This document shows, piece by piece, positions 40,120-52,292 of a stretch of DNA of 64,000 nucleotides. Source of the DNA: Glossina fuscipes. Lineage: Eukaryota; Arthropoda; Insecta; Diptera; Glossinidae. The first letter of the stretch is position 1. Every line of letters begins with the position of its first letter. Where the stretch lies: positions 15,254,589 to 15,318,588 of the forward strand of contig NW_023998414.1 of the NCBI RefSeq assembly GCF_014805625.2, in the 5' to 3' direction. Under the pieces are notes generated by a model. The model saw only the letters and a list, made by a program, of their open reading frames with translations, ran no database searches and was not told the DNA's origin. The position numbers and the translations under genes were made by a program.

Positions 40120-41452
40120 ATGGTATTAAAATCAAGCATGCTTCAGCGATCACTGCGACCAATTCGACGTGATTTGCAGGCCCGGTTACGTCGTTTTTAT
40201 AAAAAGTTGGAACGCAAAGGTTATGGTCGGGGACCACTTAAGTTAAAGTTAGTATTATAATCCCTGAGCCTTGCTTTTCTATCATGTTTATATTTCTTCA
40301 TTTTTTACAATTACTATAGATTACCAATTCGCCGTAGCCTGGTGTTGAAAGACGCCTTTTCTCGTATCATGTCAGCCAATAAGCAAGAACTACGTCATGG
40401 CAGATTGGTTGTGGCATTCGAATCCGAGGAGGGACTCGATCGGGGCGGACCAACCAGGTAACCCGATAGATTTTATTTCAATCTGTATTTTACCTTTATA
40501 TGTATTTTTTTGCAGAGAATTCTTCCTTTTAATCTCACGTGAACTTTTCAACCCTTCCTTTGGACTCTTCGAATATTCAGCTGATGATATTCACACCATA
40601 CAGCCGTCGCCTCAATCGACCCTCGTTGACAATTTCATTGATTGGTTTCGCTTCGCTGGCCGTATATTTGGCTTAGCTTTGATACATCGTTGCCTATTGA
40701 ACGCACCTTTCGTCAGCCACTTTTACAAGTCCCTCTTAAGATTGCCACCGGCTCTTAACGAATTGGAGTCACTGGACAATGAATTTCATCAATCTTTAGA
40801 ATGGATTCGCGATAATGATATAAGTACAGGGGCAGACTTGGGTCTAACATTCTGCGTCACCGAAAATTTACTCGGAAATGTAGTTGAGCGAGAACTTAAA
40901 GCAGATGGTAGCAATATTCCAGTTACTGAAAATAATAAACGGGAATATTTAGCTCGCTTAATTAAATGGCGTTTGGAGCGCGGTGTGCAAGAACAGACAG
41001 AATCTTTAGTTCGGGGCTTCTATGAAGTTATCGATTCACGTTTAATAAAGTTATTCGATGCCGGCACCTTTGAATTAGTTATAGCGGGCGCCGTAGAAAT
41101 CGACATTAACGTTTGGCGATCACACACAGAATACCGTTTGGGTTATAATGATAATCATCAAATTATTATATGGTTTTGGGAGGCGATCGAAAAATTCACC
41201 AATGAACAGAAATTACATTTATTGAAATTTGTCACTGGCACCTCCAGTATACCATACGAAGGCTTTTTAGCTCTTCGAAGTTCCTCTGGACCACCATATT
41301 TTTGCATTGAAAAATGGGATAATCCGAATGCCCTGCCACGTGCACACACGTGCTTCAATCGCTTATGCTTACCATCATATGCGACCGCTGAACAGTTATA
41401 TGAAAAATTGTTATTCGCTGTGGAAGAAACGAACACGTTTAGTCTGAAGTAA
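40120..41452 (+). CDS. HECT-domain-only E3 ubiquitin ligase, Hecw-like
   Basis: Three exons, 40120-40247, 40320-40457 and 40516-41452, join in frame (phases 2 and 2) through GT-AG introns of 72 and 58 nt to give 400 codons; first ATG at 40120. It covers essentially a whole HECT domain: [46 protein letters not shown]-type helix, [20 protein letters not shown]. The catalytic Cys in [10 protein letters not shown] is residue 368 (codon 41351), and the C-terminal -4 Phe (TFSLK) is kept. The sequence fits HECW/NEDL ligases (CG42797 in Drosophila) best. There are no C2 or WW domains, and several near-invariant sites differ ([11 protein letters not shown] for LDYGGPSREFF). Homology continues upstream ([12 protein letters not shown]) but hits a stop at 40027 with no acceptor. 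A poly(A) signal follows. Intact yet truncated: a young paralogue, or a pseudogene not yet broken. Confidence 0.8.
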
Positions 41453-41608
41453 ATAACTGACAAATCTATGTTTTTACTAGATATCTCTTCTCAAAAATCT
41501 ATTTAAATCGTTGATATTTTAGTTAATATGGAAAATTTTCCGTATCTCTATTTCTCTGTCTCTTCCACATTAATAATCGAGCGCAATTAATTAATCAGCC
41601 GGTCGTGT

Positions 41609-41614
41609 AATAAA
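41609..41614 (+). terminator. Candidate poly(A) signal of the HECT gene
   Basis: AATAAA 157 bases after the HECT stop codon. Confidence 0.4.
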
Positions 41615-42066
41615 AGTTCCTTTAACATTTTATTTGTATATAACATTTACTCGCTTGTGCGAACTATCATCTATGATATCTTTTTTGCTATTGTTATTGA
41701 AAGAACGGAATGTAGTAAAAGAATTAAAAAAATTTATAAAAATTTAAATTTTGATAGCAATGGGGTGGATCATTTCTTATCTTACCTATTTCCGAAGAGG
41801 AATCAAATGGTGGAACAAATTATTTTAAAAGCTTCAAGAAAGCTATTGGAAATTTCATGTTTCCTTTTCAATACCCAATTTTGTATTTTGCTCTTAGGAT
41901 TTCAATTCAATTGAAACTTGAATTTTTCTAAAAACCCAATCTTTCTTAAATATCGTTAAACATATTCATGTAACAGACCAATTTATTTTAATTAATAAAT
42001 CCCCTATTGACGTTCTTTAATCAATGTCTACTAAATTTCTTTCTAAGAATTTCAGGGCTGATATGT

Positions 42067-42232
42067 AATTTATTGGTTATGTGCCCACCACGTTCATCCA
42101 AAATGTGGCGGGTGTGCAGGGGATTTCTTTAAAACTCGGCGGTAGCCACGTCCTGATTCTACGACGATGGACTTTCATCGCCCTGTTGTTCAAACGAACA
42201 GAGGCTTGTTTGAGATCGGGAAGGAGCTAACG
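42067..42232 (+). repeat. Right arm of diverged inverted repeat
   Basis: Partner of 37569-37750 in opposite orientation, 4.3 kb away. The match begins at ATTTATTGGTTATGTGCCC and ends at GGAAGGAGCTAACG. The broken LysRS/AT-hook copy and the HECT frame lie between the arms. Confidence 0.9.
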
Positions 42233-42739
42233 CGATTTAGTCGACTTCACATCGCCAAAACATCTGTTGACATTGACTGATCCTCCCTTATCGATTGGAA
42301 ACATATTTTACATATTAACTCATGGCATACCTATTATTAATAACAAAGCAATGGTTACTCAGATTGCCGAACACAATTGCTAACATTGTAAGTTATCAGT
42401 TGTGAGGATGCGCTAAAAATCTCTCCTCTTAATGGTTTTGATCCGCCAAGTCTCTAAGAAAAAAAAAGAAGAGCTTCCTCTTAACTCTTCCTCTCTAGCT
42501 CATTCAATTGAAGGCTCGAGATCTATTTTTTCCCCAATCCATAATGCTTCACTTGTGTTTTCTAATGATTCGAGAGTGTTGTGAGGAATTTGGCGGACAG
42601 AGTTCCATCGGTTAACGTAAGTCGAATTAGCATCTTCAAATAAACACCAGCTCAACTTAGATCTACATCATCTTTTAAAGTTCTGTTGCCAAGTGGTCTT
42701 CAGACTATGTTGAACAAATCATTGTGGCTTAATTAAGCA

Positions 42740-44420
42740 AATCATATGGATGAAAAAATCCCGTACTAAAATCTCTGTAACGCGGCCAGCTAAGCAGAAG
42801 CTGAGCATATTCTTAGGCTCATTAACTACCATTTACCAAAATGTTAGGAGCCTGTATTCTAAAACACGTTCTACTTACCGAACTTCAATACTGAACTTTC
42901 ATGCATGTTTTTTACTGAGAGCTGACAAAATCGGACCCTCCATAGTTTGAGATTTTTCTACATAACTTTATAAAGTAGCATTGACTAGATCGATGTTTAA
43001 TTGCGATTTCAGTGGTTTTTCAATCCTACTTGCTTCAACTTATGGCTCTATCTTATGTTGAAATCGTTGTCATAGTGGTGAAATTTGGTAATAAGAGTAT
43101 ATTTATTACTTGCTCATATATTACTCCAAGTGCTGATGTTCCTATTTATATAAAGCATGCTGCCCTTATTCAGGATGTGATGCAAGTGTCTAAATCTACC
43201 GGTAATAGTGCTGGGGCACTTTAATTTTGCTCATGTCACTTGGGGCCCTTGTGAAATTTTTGGTTATTTGGTCCCTATTATTGCGTTTGATAGAGCTAAA
43301 ATATTTTTTGACGAATTATCGGACTTAAACCTTTTTCAATATAATCACTTTCTATATTGTAAAGGTACAATCCCGAATCTGTGCTTTACAAATTTCCCGG
43401 CAGCACTTTTTAACCATTGTTCACCGCTAAGTTTATCTGACGATACTTATCATCCATCATTCAGCATATCTTTTCAATGCCTGCAAGCTAACTCTGAGAA
43501 TAATGTAAGCCGGATATTTCATAGCGATAGTCAATGTGGTCTTTCTTTTAGTTTAAATTCTAACAAAATTAATGATGGTGCGAATATCGGTACTGTAGTA
43601 TCTTCGTTGTAAAACTCACTACTTTCAGTTATTTCAGTAGCAGTTTCCGTCAGACAACCGTCCCGATGGAGCCATTCGTCCATCGTATTTTAGTGAGTTT
43701 TTCAAATACTATAAGAATAAACTTTTCAAACGATATTTGAAGAGTGCATATGATTATTTGAAATATTCTGCGGGTAAGAATAGATTTAACTATAGTAATC
43801 ACCAATATTATTGCATATACATACAAACTATAAAAGTATAAAAGTATCGTATTAATGCCAAACATTTTTTCAAGTTTGTTAACTCTAAGCGAAAGGGTCT
43901 CTTCCGTTTCTTCTGCATTAACCGTGTATATAAATGATTCCATTGAGGTTCCAAAAGTTGTAATTGCTCAGCAGGATGTACTTCAAGATTTGAGGCCATT
44001 TAAGCATAGTTGCGTTCCTTAGCCCGATGGCACCCCGTCATACATTCTTATATCGTGTGCGAAAGAATAACGCAAGGAACATTCTTAGCTTCATCAAACG
44101 ATGGTTGAGAGGGTTTGGCAATACTTATATAACAAAAAGCTTAAATATGAGTTTTGTTAGGCCAATACTGGAATAAGATAGATTTCGTAGTTAGTTTAGT
44201 AGTCTTAATGAAGTTAAATGTTTTATTGATATTAAGTTCTTCAGGTATTTTCAAGATCTCAATAGAATTAGATGCTCCGAATTTCAATTATTAGAAAAGT
44301 TTTTGGTACGAAAGGTCGGATTCTAGCATATTTTTCGATCTTGATTTTCCCGACGATGATTGGATATAGAGGTGCGGCGAGTTTACTATTGGCATATACC
44401 AAATACACAAATAAATGAAC
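42740..44420 (+). mobile_element. Decayed non-LTR retrotransposon (Jockey-like clade)
   Basis: Pieces in order on the plus strand: IYQNVRSLYSKT (about 42830), the start of the endonuclease domain. GHFNFAHVTWGP, then DLNLFQYNHFLYCKGTIPNL and a PLSLSDDTYHPSFSISF segment (43208-43480) follow from the same domain. FKYYKNKLFKRYLKSAYDYL and AKHFFKFVNSKRKG (43700-43900) are the linker before reverse transcriptase, and IKRWLRGFGNTYITKSL with SFVRPILE (44093-44173) is a late RT segment. Most of the catalytic RT is deleted and frames shift repeatedly. Family assignment is from memory of Jockey/CR1-type proteins. Confidence 0.8.
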
Positions 44421-44429
44421 GATTTTTTA

Positions 44430-46710
44430 ATTAAAATATATATATACATTACATTAATCTGTTTGCAGCGCTTATGAAAGCTTCCGCTTCAATATAATTA
44501 CATTTCCGAACGCAGTATGTAAAAGAGAGGTACGTTGTGAAGGCCCGGCTTGAGTGCTGAACGCGTAAGTTGTCAAGGTGTTTTCAAAATTTAAAAAAAA
44601 ATGTTCCACCATGTGATTCTTCTTTGGAGTTATAGGTAGAAGTGCTTGAGTTTTGAATCAAACACCCGTACTGTTCTATAAAGTAGATGAATCTTCTTCC
44701 ACAAATGCGTTCATCTTCTTTTAGGAAGACTTACTGAATATAATTCGCCATTACTTTTTGTTTTCTACTACACTTTTCAAAATATTCGAAAAATCTTCAA
44801 GTTAAAGAGACTTGGTTCGGATTGATTGCACGCTACTGTTGACGTTAAAATTAATAGCTTAAACTTTGCAAAAAGTTGTCAAAATTTGCCTTATTTTTCA
44901 AATTTTAATAGAGTGCAAGATAAAAGTAAAACTTTAGACTTTGTATTTTTATTTTTTTTTTAATCGTAGGATGAAGGAGAAATTATGTTATGTTATTTTA
45001 TTTATGTTATTGTTAGCAATTTCAAGATAGTTTTTGAAAGAATTTTTTCAAAAATAGGATTCAATTAAATGATTTCTGCTCTAGGGTTATAACTTTATTA
45101 CGAATATGAGCCATTTCAATTTTCCTTTCCCGTGTCTTTACATGAAATGTTGTTTGAAAAATAAAAAGAAATAAATCTTTTCGTGGCTTTTATAATAGGT
45201 CCGCTCCACATATTACAGCTTTTACGGCATTTAATCTTTACAGCATTAATAAAATTTAAGGGTTTTCTGTTTTCACAAACGCGGATACAACGAACATGTA
45301 TGATTGAAATAAAACAACTCTGCTTCTAAAATAACAGAATACTGGAGGGTAATTATATAAGCAGTCGACTATCGATGTAATTATCGTCTTGTCTTTTTTT
45401 TTTAGGATACAAGAGAGGAAACAGCTAATCATGTGTCGTTCTCATCAACTTACCAATATTTGCCCTCAAATATTCCATTATATTGCAATAATAAATGAGG
45501 CGCAAAACATAGAATGCAAATTGAAGGTCTTTTTTTTTGTATAAACAAACCACATATGGTAAACAATATCTAGAATGCGATATGAAATGAAAAGACAATT
45601 ATGTAAAATTCGTGTTTGGCTTTAAAATGATAAACGAACTTCAATGTCTTTGGGAAAAGGAAACTCGTGATCATAGTTGATTTATAAGAAATTTTACATT
45701 TAATTGCTGCAAATTAGTAAAAATTTTTTCTAATTTAATTTCTAGCAGCTGCAGTAAACGAACAATATGTTTACGATTGTTTATATTTTTCTTTTACAGC
45801 TGTTGTGTCCCACAAACACAATTTTAAAGGAGAGTTTTTTGGTAACTTTTCTCGGCTTATGCTCAAAATTAATGCAATTTTTTGTTCCTATCTAGATTTG
45901 ACGTGCATGAGAGAGTACATTTGGCGACAAGCACCAGCATATTCACTTACACGATCAGATTCCATTGGTGACTGCCTTCTCACTTACTTACATGATTACA
46001 CCCTGACCCATATACAGTTTTCACGATAAGCCTTAATAGCTCTTCGCTTTACTCTTATTAATTAGAAAAGTTGACTGTCAGTAGCCGTTAATTATTAGTA
46101 AATATTCATGTTTACTTATCTTCTTGGTTTGTTTGCATTGTTGGCGCAAAAAAATGCAACATCACTCAATAATAGTTAAAGCTCCTAATGTTGCTTTATA
46201 CAGTACAGTTATTAACTTTTCCACAGATTTTACCAAAGTGCAAAATGAAAATCGGATAAACCGTTAAAATGGAAACTTTGAAAGCCATTAAATGCAGTTT
46301 GGCATCCCTAATTAGTGTCAACATTATCATTTCTATTAATAATAATATTTTATTTAATGTCTGCATCATGTTAATTAATAAGCATGCAATGAACAATATC
46401 AATGGTGAATAGAGGAAAAGAAGAAGTGTGATTTGGCAAAAATGACGTGGAATAATATAAGAAAGGAGAAAGTGATATCTCAGCAGTTACCAGCCTCCTA
46501 ATTATCTTTTATGTTTTCCTATTCATAATACAGAAAGCATAAATGCGCCGCAATTAAGGACTATTCAATGGTATGGTATGTAGTGAATACTTCAAGCGTG
46601 CGTAGCCGTGTGCGTGTGTGTGTACATCTAATTGTGTATGATGTAGTTGTCGCTTAATGTTCTACTTAAGTTTATATAAATAGAATATTTGATTGAAGCA
46701 CTGTTTTGAT
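44430..46710. other. Intergenic, no gene recognised
   Basis: AT-rich sequence with short T-rich tracts (44945-44960, 45395-45405). No frame is convincing; one of 74 codons at 45805 begins at GTG and matches nothing I know. Confidence 0.5.
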
Positions 46711-46766
46711 ATTATATACCCGTCTACCAATACATACACTGCATACGTGGAAACTTGGTATATAAT
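46711..46766. repeat. 10-bp inverted repeat upstream of Ucp4A
   Basis: ATTATATACC (46711-46720) and GGTATATAAT (46757-46766) are exact inverted copies with 36 bases between. They lie about 205 bases before the Ucp4A start codon. Confidence 0.75.
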
Positions 46767-46971
46767 GTAATACAGAAAGTCAAAGCCGTTAAATTTCTAG
46801 CATATCAAACACCCTGTTGACGTGAAAAAGCAAAAAATATAATTTAAAAATTTGAAAGTTTACAAAAAATTAAACAATAGATGATAATAGTTTTCAAATC
46901 GGTTTATTTTTGTATTTCTTTTTCAAATAAAGATTTTTGCCGAAACCAAATAGTTTAGCAAATATAAGACA

Positions 46972-48203
46972 ATGGTTGAAAAGAAACCAATCGTTACCGA
47001 TACTAAAACACCGTTAACGGAAAATGTTGAGAAACGCTTCATCGACACTATACCATGTACATATATTCTGTCTGTGTTAGCAGCAACAAACGCTGAATTA
47101 ATTACCTATCCACTGGATCTAACGAAAACTCGCCTACAAATTCAGGGTGAACTTGCCAAAGCTCAAGAAGTTAAGGTTAACCTTCATTACAATTATAACG
47201 TACTTTCTGTAATACATGTAACACTTATAATGCTTGCGTAGGCGAAGTATCGTGGTATGTTAGCCACGGCATTTGGTATTGTTAAAGAAGAAGGACCCCT
47301 GAAATTATGGTACGGCGTGTCTTCAGTTATATATCGTCATATGATTTACAGGTTATTGTGGCACTTAAATAATGTTCTTCATGTAATTTAACAGATTTTA
47401 TTTTGTCTTTTTTATTTAGCGGTGTAAGAGTTTGCACTTACGATTATTTACGCACTACGTTTGGTCATGATAATCTCCCCGTGTGGAAATCGGCCTTATT
47501 TGGCCTTCTGTCTGGTTGCCTTGCACAGTGGTTAGCCAATCCCGCTGATCTTGTTAAAGTACAAATGCAAATGGAGGGTAAACGTCGTCTAATGGGTGAA
47601 CCGCCGCGCATCCTTAGTTCCCATCAAGCTTTTGTAGACATTTACAAACGCGGCGGGATAGTGGGCCTTTGGCAAGGTAGTGTACCCAGCGTGCAACGTG
47701 CTGCTCTAGTAAATTTGGGTAAAGCCAATTAGTAAACATTGAATTACTTTGCTTCTTACATAAATTGTTTCAAATCATTTAGGCGATTTAACTGCTTATG
47801 ACTTGGCCAAAAGGTTTCTTATACATAAAATGGAAATGAAGGAAGGTCCATTGGCACATATGCTAGCGTCCTTCGTCGCCGGATTTGTGGCTGCAGTTGC
47901 CGCTACACCAGCAGATGTGGTGAAATCTCGAGTCATGAACCAGCCGACTGATGAAAGAGGCAGGCAAGTTCCGATATATATAAAATTTAACATTAACTCT
48001 CAATTTTTGTAATTATTCTTTAAACCAGAGGCATCATCTATAAGGGTTCTCTGGATTGTTTGAAGCAAACTGTGAGCGCAGAAGGTTATATGGGCCTTTA
48101 TAAAGGTTTCGTGCCTCACTGGATACGTTTAGGACCTTGGGCTTTGACTTTTTGGGTTACCTTCGAACAACTTCGAAGCATTCTTGGTGGTGCAGCATTT
48201 TAA
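46972..48203 (+). CDS. Ucp4A: Mitochondrial uncoupling protein 4 (SLC25 carrier), five exons
   Basis: Exons 46972-47175, 47242-47351, 47420-47718, 47783-47963, 48029-48203 give 322 codons, the usual length for SLC25 carriers. Three carrier repeats each carry the PxD/ExxK/R signature: PLDLTKTR (exon 1), PADLVKVQ (exon 3), PADVVKSR (exon 4). Six inner-membrane helices are expected. [42 protein letters not shown] and [11 protein letters not shown] match the insect Ucp4 group, closest to Ucp4A as I remember it; Ucp4B/C are less alike. Introns are 57-68 nt. The last intron (47964-48028) begins AG/GCAAGT, a GC-AG intron; it alone restores [13 protein letters not shown]. Members reduce or modulate mitochondrial proton gradient and transport, though the substrate here is not visible. 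The gene converges on RNF121. Confidence 0.92.
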
Positions 48204-48345
48204 TTCAACATGAAGTTGATTTACTGCACTAACTTATTGCTATGGCTGTAGATGTTGAAAGTTTTTTAAGGCGCACCTTAAATTGTTTATTACAACAGCA
48301 GTAAAAAAATGTGATCAATAATGACAATAATTGTATTTAGATGTA

Positions 48346-48351
48346 AATAAA
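48346..48351 (+). terminator. Ucp4A poly(A) signal
   Basis: AATAAA 143 bases after the Ucp4A stop codon. Confidence 0.6.
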
Positions 48352-48398
48352 TTGCCGGTGTTCTTTAAAAACTTTAATGCATTTTTCAATTTTCCGTT

Positions 48399-48404
48399 TT
48401 TATT
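48399..48404 (-). terminator. Candidate RNF121 poly(A) signal
   Basis: TTTATT on the plus strand is AATAAA on the minus strand, 237 bases past the RNF121 stop. It lies only 48 bases from the Ucp4A signal on the other strand. Confidence 0.45.
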
Positions 48405-48640
48405 AAAATATAACACATGGTTTTTTGTGTGTGTTGGTCAATAAGTTTATATTATCAATTATGGAAAATTAGTGCACTGGACAGACGATACGGAAAATTT
48501 ACAGCATATGGCGACTAGAGTCTACTTCAATTGTTGCAGGTATTCGTTATATATATATATATATATATATTTATATGTATATATATATATATACACATAT
48601 ACATGTGGCGTGTGTTTGGTGTGCTGCGAGGTAGTTATTA

Positions 48641-49998
<1,358 letters not shown>

Positions 49999-50180
49999 AT
50001 TTACTTAACCGTCTTTACGAAAATGAAAGTGAAATCCTATCTTTCTTTTGAAGAGAAATGAGTTGTCTGACTATTGTTATTAAAACTTAACTCATGAAAT
50101 CTTTAAAATAGTTGTAAAAAAATATATTAATTGTTTTCTAAATATAAAAACTTGCTTCAAAAAGAAATTCCAGCAAGAAA

Positions 50181-50444
50181 ATGTCTTGCGTGTTTTGTTG
50201 TGGTGTCAGCAATTGTGACTGTCAAATTTTTCTAATAAATTCTTTATTATGGCAATACCCGGATTTTAAGAATTGGAAGCTAAATTATACGATAATTAAA
50301 AATAAGTATTTTAATTCGAATGTTCTTTCGAACTTTGTAAAGAAAAAAATTATATCTGAGGGTATTTTTGGCGAAACTGAAAATATATTTTATATGGAAA
50401 AGCAATTTACAAATAGCGTGAGGACCAAAAAGTTCTCGAAGTAA
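50181..50444 (+). CDS. Possible small divergent gene, 87 codons, function unknown
   Basis: An ATG in good context (AAAATG) opens an 87-codon frame beginning MSCVFCCGVSNCDCQIF, with five cysteines in the first 14 residues and a Lys/Asn-rich remainder. It starts 182 bases from the RNF121 start on the opposite strand, so a shared bidirectional promoter is possible. An AATAAA follows within about 65 bases of the stop. No family is recognised, and GAA/GTAATA at the end could be a splice donor, so this may be a first exon. Chance cannot be excluded at this length. Confidence 0.35.
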   Translation: MSCVFCCGVSNCDCQIFLINSLLWQYPDFKNWKLNYTIIKNKYFNSNVLSNFVKKKIISEGIFGETENIFYMEKQFTNSVRTKKFSK

Positions 50445-52292
50445 TACGTCGTAGAAAAAATTACAGATCTCTAGATTTAACTCACTGAGCCCTTTTGACT
50501 AATATAATAAATTTAATTGCCTTATTTTATTATTAAAGCAACATTATGATAAAACAGGAGTTTGATTTGAAATTCCTATGGAAATAATAGGGCAAATTTG
50601 TTTGTAGGAACATATGTTCGATTTCTTATAATATTGTAAACAGCTGAAACAAAAATTTCCTTTGCAAGCAAATCAGCAATCTCAGGAACTTCTGTTGAGA
50701 TTTCACGGCAAAAAACATTAGTTACTTCAGACGAATTTGTATGGTAAGTCCTTTTCCTCATCCGTATTAAGAGCTTTTATGCTCATCTAGATCAGTTTTG
50801 GATTACTAAAATAATTTGAATAACGCAAAAAGTTGGCATTTTAAATCGTTATATGAAATTTGCCGCTCCTCGCTGCGTGCGCTTCGTGCACAATATTACT
50901 GGAATGTAGCAAAAAAATGTTATAGTAAAATAGGATAAATTTAGAATTAGTGCGTTTAAGTTTATTTATACGGTTTCAAACTGACATTCTATGCCCAACG
51001 AGCGTTATAATCTTGCAGGATATACAAAGTCTCACGTCGGCCAAAAAGGTAATGAATTTTTGAGCCCCTGTTGAGAATTTTCAATATAAATTTTTTTCGT
51101 TTTTGTTTCGAAAATTCTCTCTTACATCTAGTCAGCCTATCCGGCAAATAGCAAAACGTGAATTATTTCATTACTTTTGTTTTCATTCCAAAATAATTTC
51201 AAACAAAAAAATTTCCTAGTTTAGGGTAAAAATGAGCAGATATTATTATATTTCGAGATGATTCTTAAACTCTTTAATTTGAATATTTCCTGAGCGAACA
51301 GCGAAACAGCTGTTGCTGCTGTTAGCAGTAGCAGATTTTAATTTAATTGTGATAATTTTTTTACTTATTCCACTAGAAAAATTTATAAACTCTTCTGTTT
51401 GCTGAGTGGTTTCAGAGAAGCCGCGACGTCGGCAGCAAAGCAAATCACATATTTTTTGGGAACCGAGCAGCAAATAATTTCTGGCAGAAAAGCCAAACAA
51501 TCAGAATAGCCCAGTGAACTTTTGTCATTGGTGTAGTGCGGTTGTTTTTTGTAAGGCGGATAGTTCGACGTATTCAAGTTTATATTTGCTCTGTGATTTA
51601 TTTTAAAGCAACAACAAGAGTGTTTCATTTGTTACATCTCAAGCATCAATTAAGCAGATTATTTTAAAAAAAGTAACTTTGATGTAATAAAAATTTGTTA
51701 AGAAAGAGGTGAATTTTTAAAGTGCGTATTTTCTCGTTTTATACACAATTTCGCAATAACTTGAATTAATTATATCGTTTTTTTTCGAAAAAAAAGAAAA
51801 AAGAAAAGAGGTATCAGACGATAACATCTCAGCCTCTGATTTTCAATATATACATACAGATATAAATTTCTTGTCGTACCTCTCTTACTTGAATTTGTGC
51901 GGTTTCTTGTTCTTTTTCTTGCCACTCACGTTCGTTCTGCTAACTCTTGATTACTCTACTGTCTGCTCACACCTCATGACTCTGTACATATAACAAATAA
52001 AAGTACTTAATAAAGCAAAGAAGCAACAACAAAAATAATTGAAATTGTGTGTGCTGCGTTTACGTATGTATGCGCTTCTAACCAAGGTGTGGGGAAATCG
52101 ATTGATTAACGCACAAAACATTTAAAAAAAAAACAATTTGATTTGAACGTTATTGCTTATATCTTTTTGTTCGAAAAAGCGAGTTGTTTCGTGTCTCTTC
52201 CCTTTTTCTTACAACAAAGAAAAGATCAAGTTTGGAGAAGAACTGTAAATAAAAAATTAAGAAAAGTTTGCACTCTTTAAAAAGAAAACAAA
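50445..52292. other. Intergenic and probable 5' leader of stuxnet-like gene
   Basis: No supported gene. From about 51650 the sequence becomes A-rich with AAAAGAAAAAAG stretches leading to the start at 52293, like a fly 5' UTR. A CAGCTGTTGCTGCTG / CAGTAGCAG cluster lies at 51306-51335. The transcription start is not evident. Confidence 0.45.

Noticed and set aside
45805..46029. 74-codon frame beginning at GTG
   Set aside because: No ATG start at its 5' end, no homology, and an isolated position.
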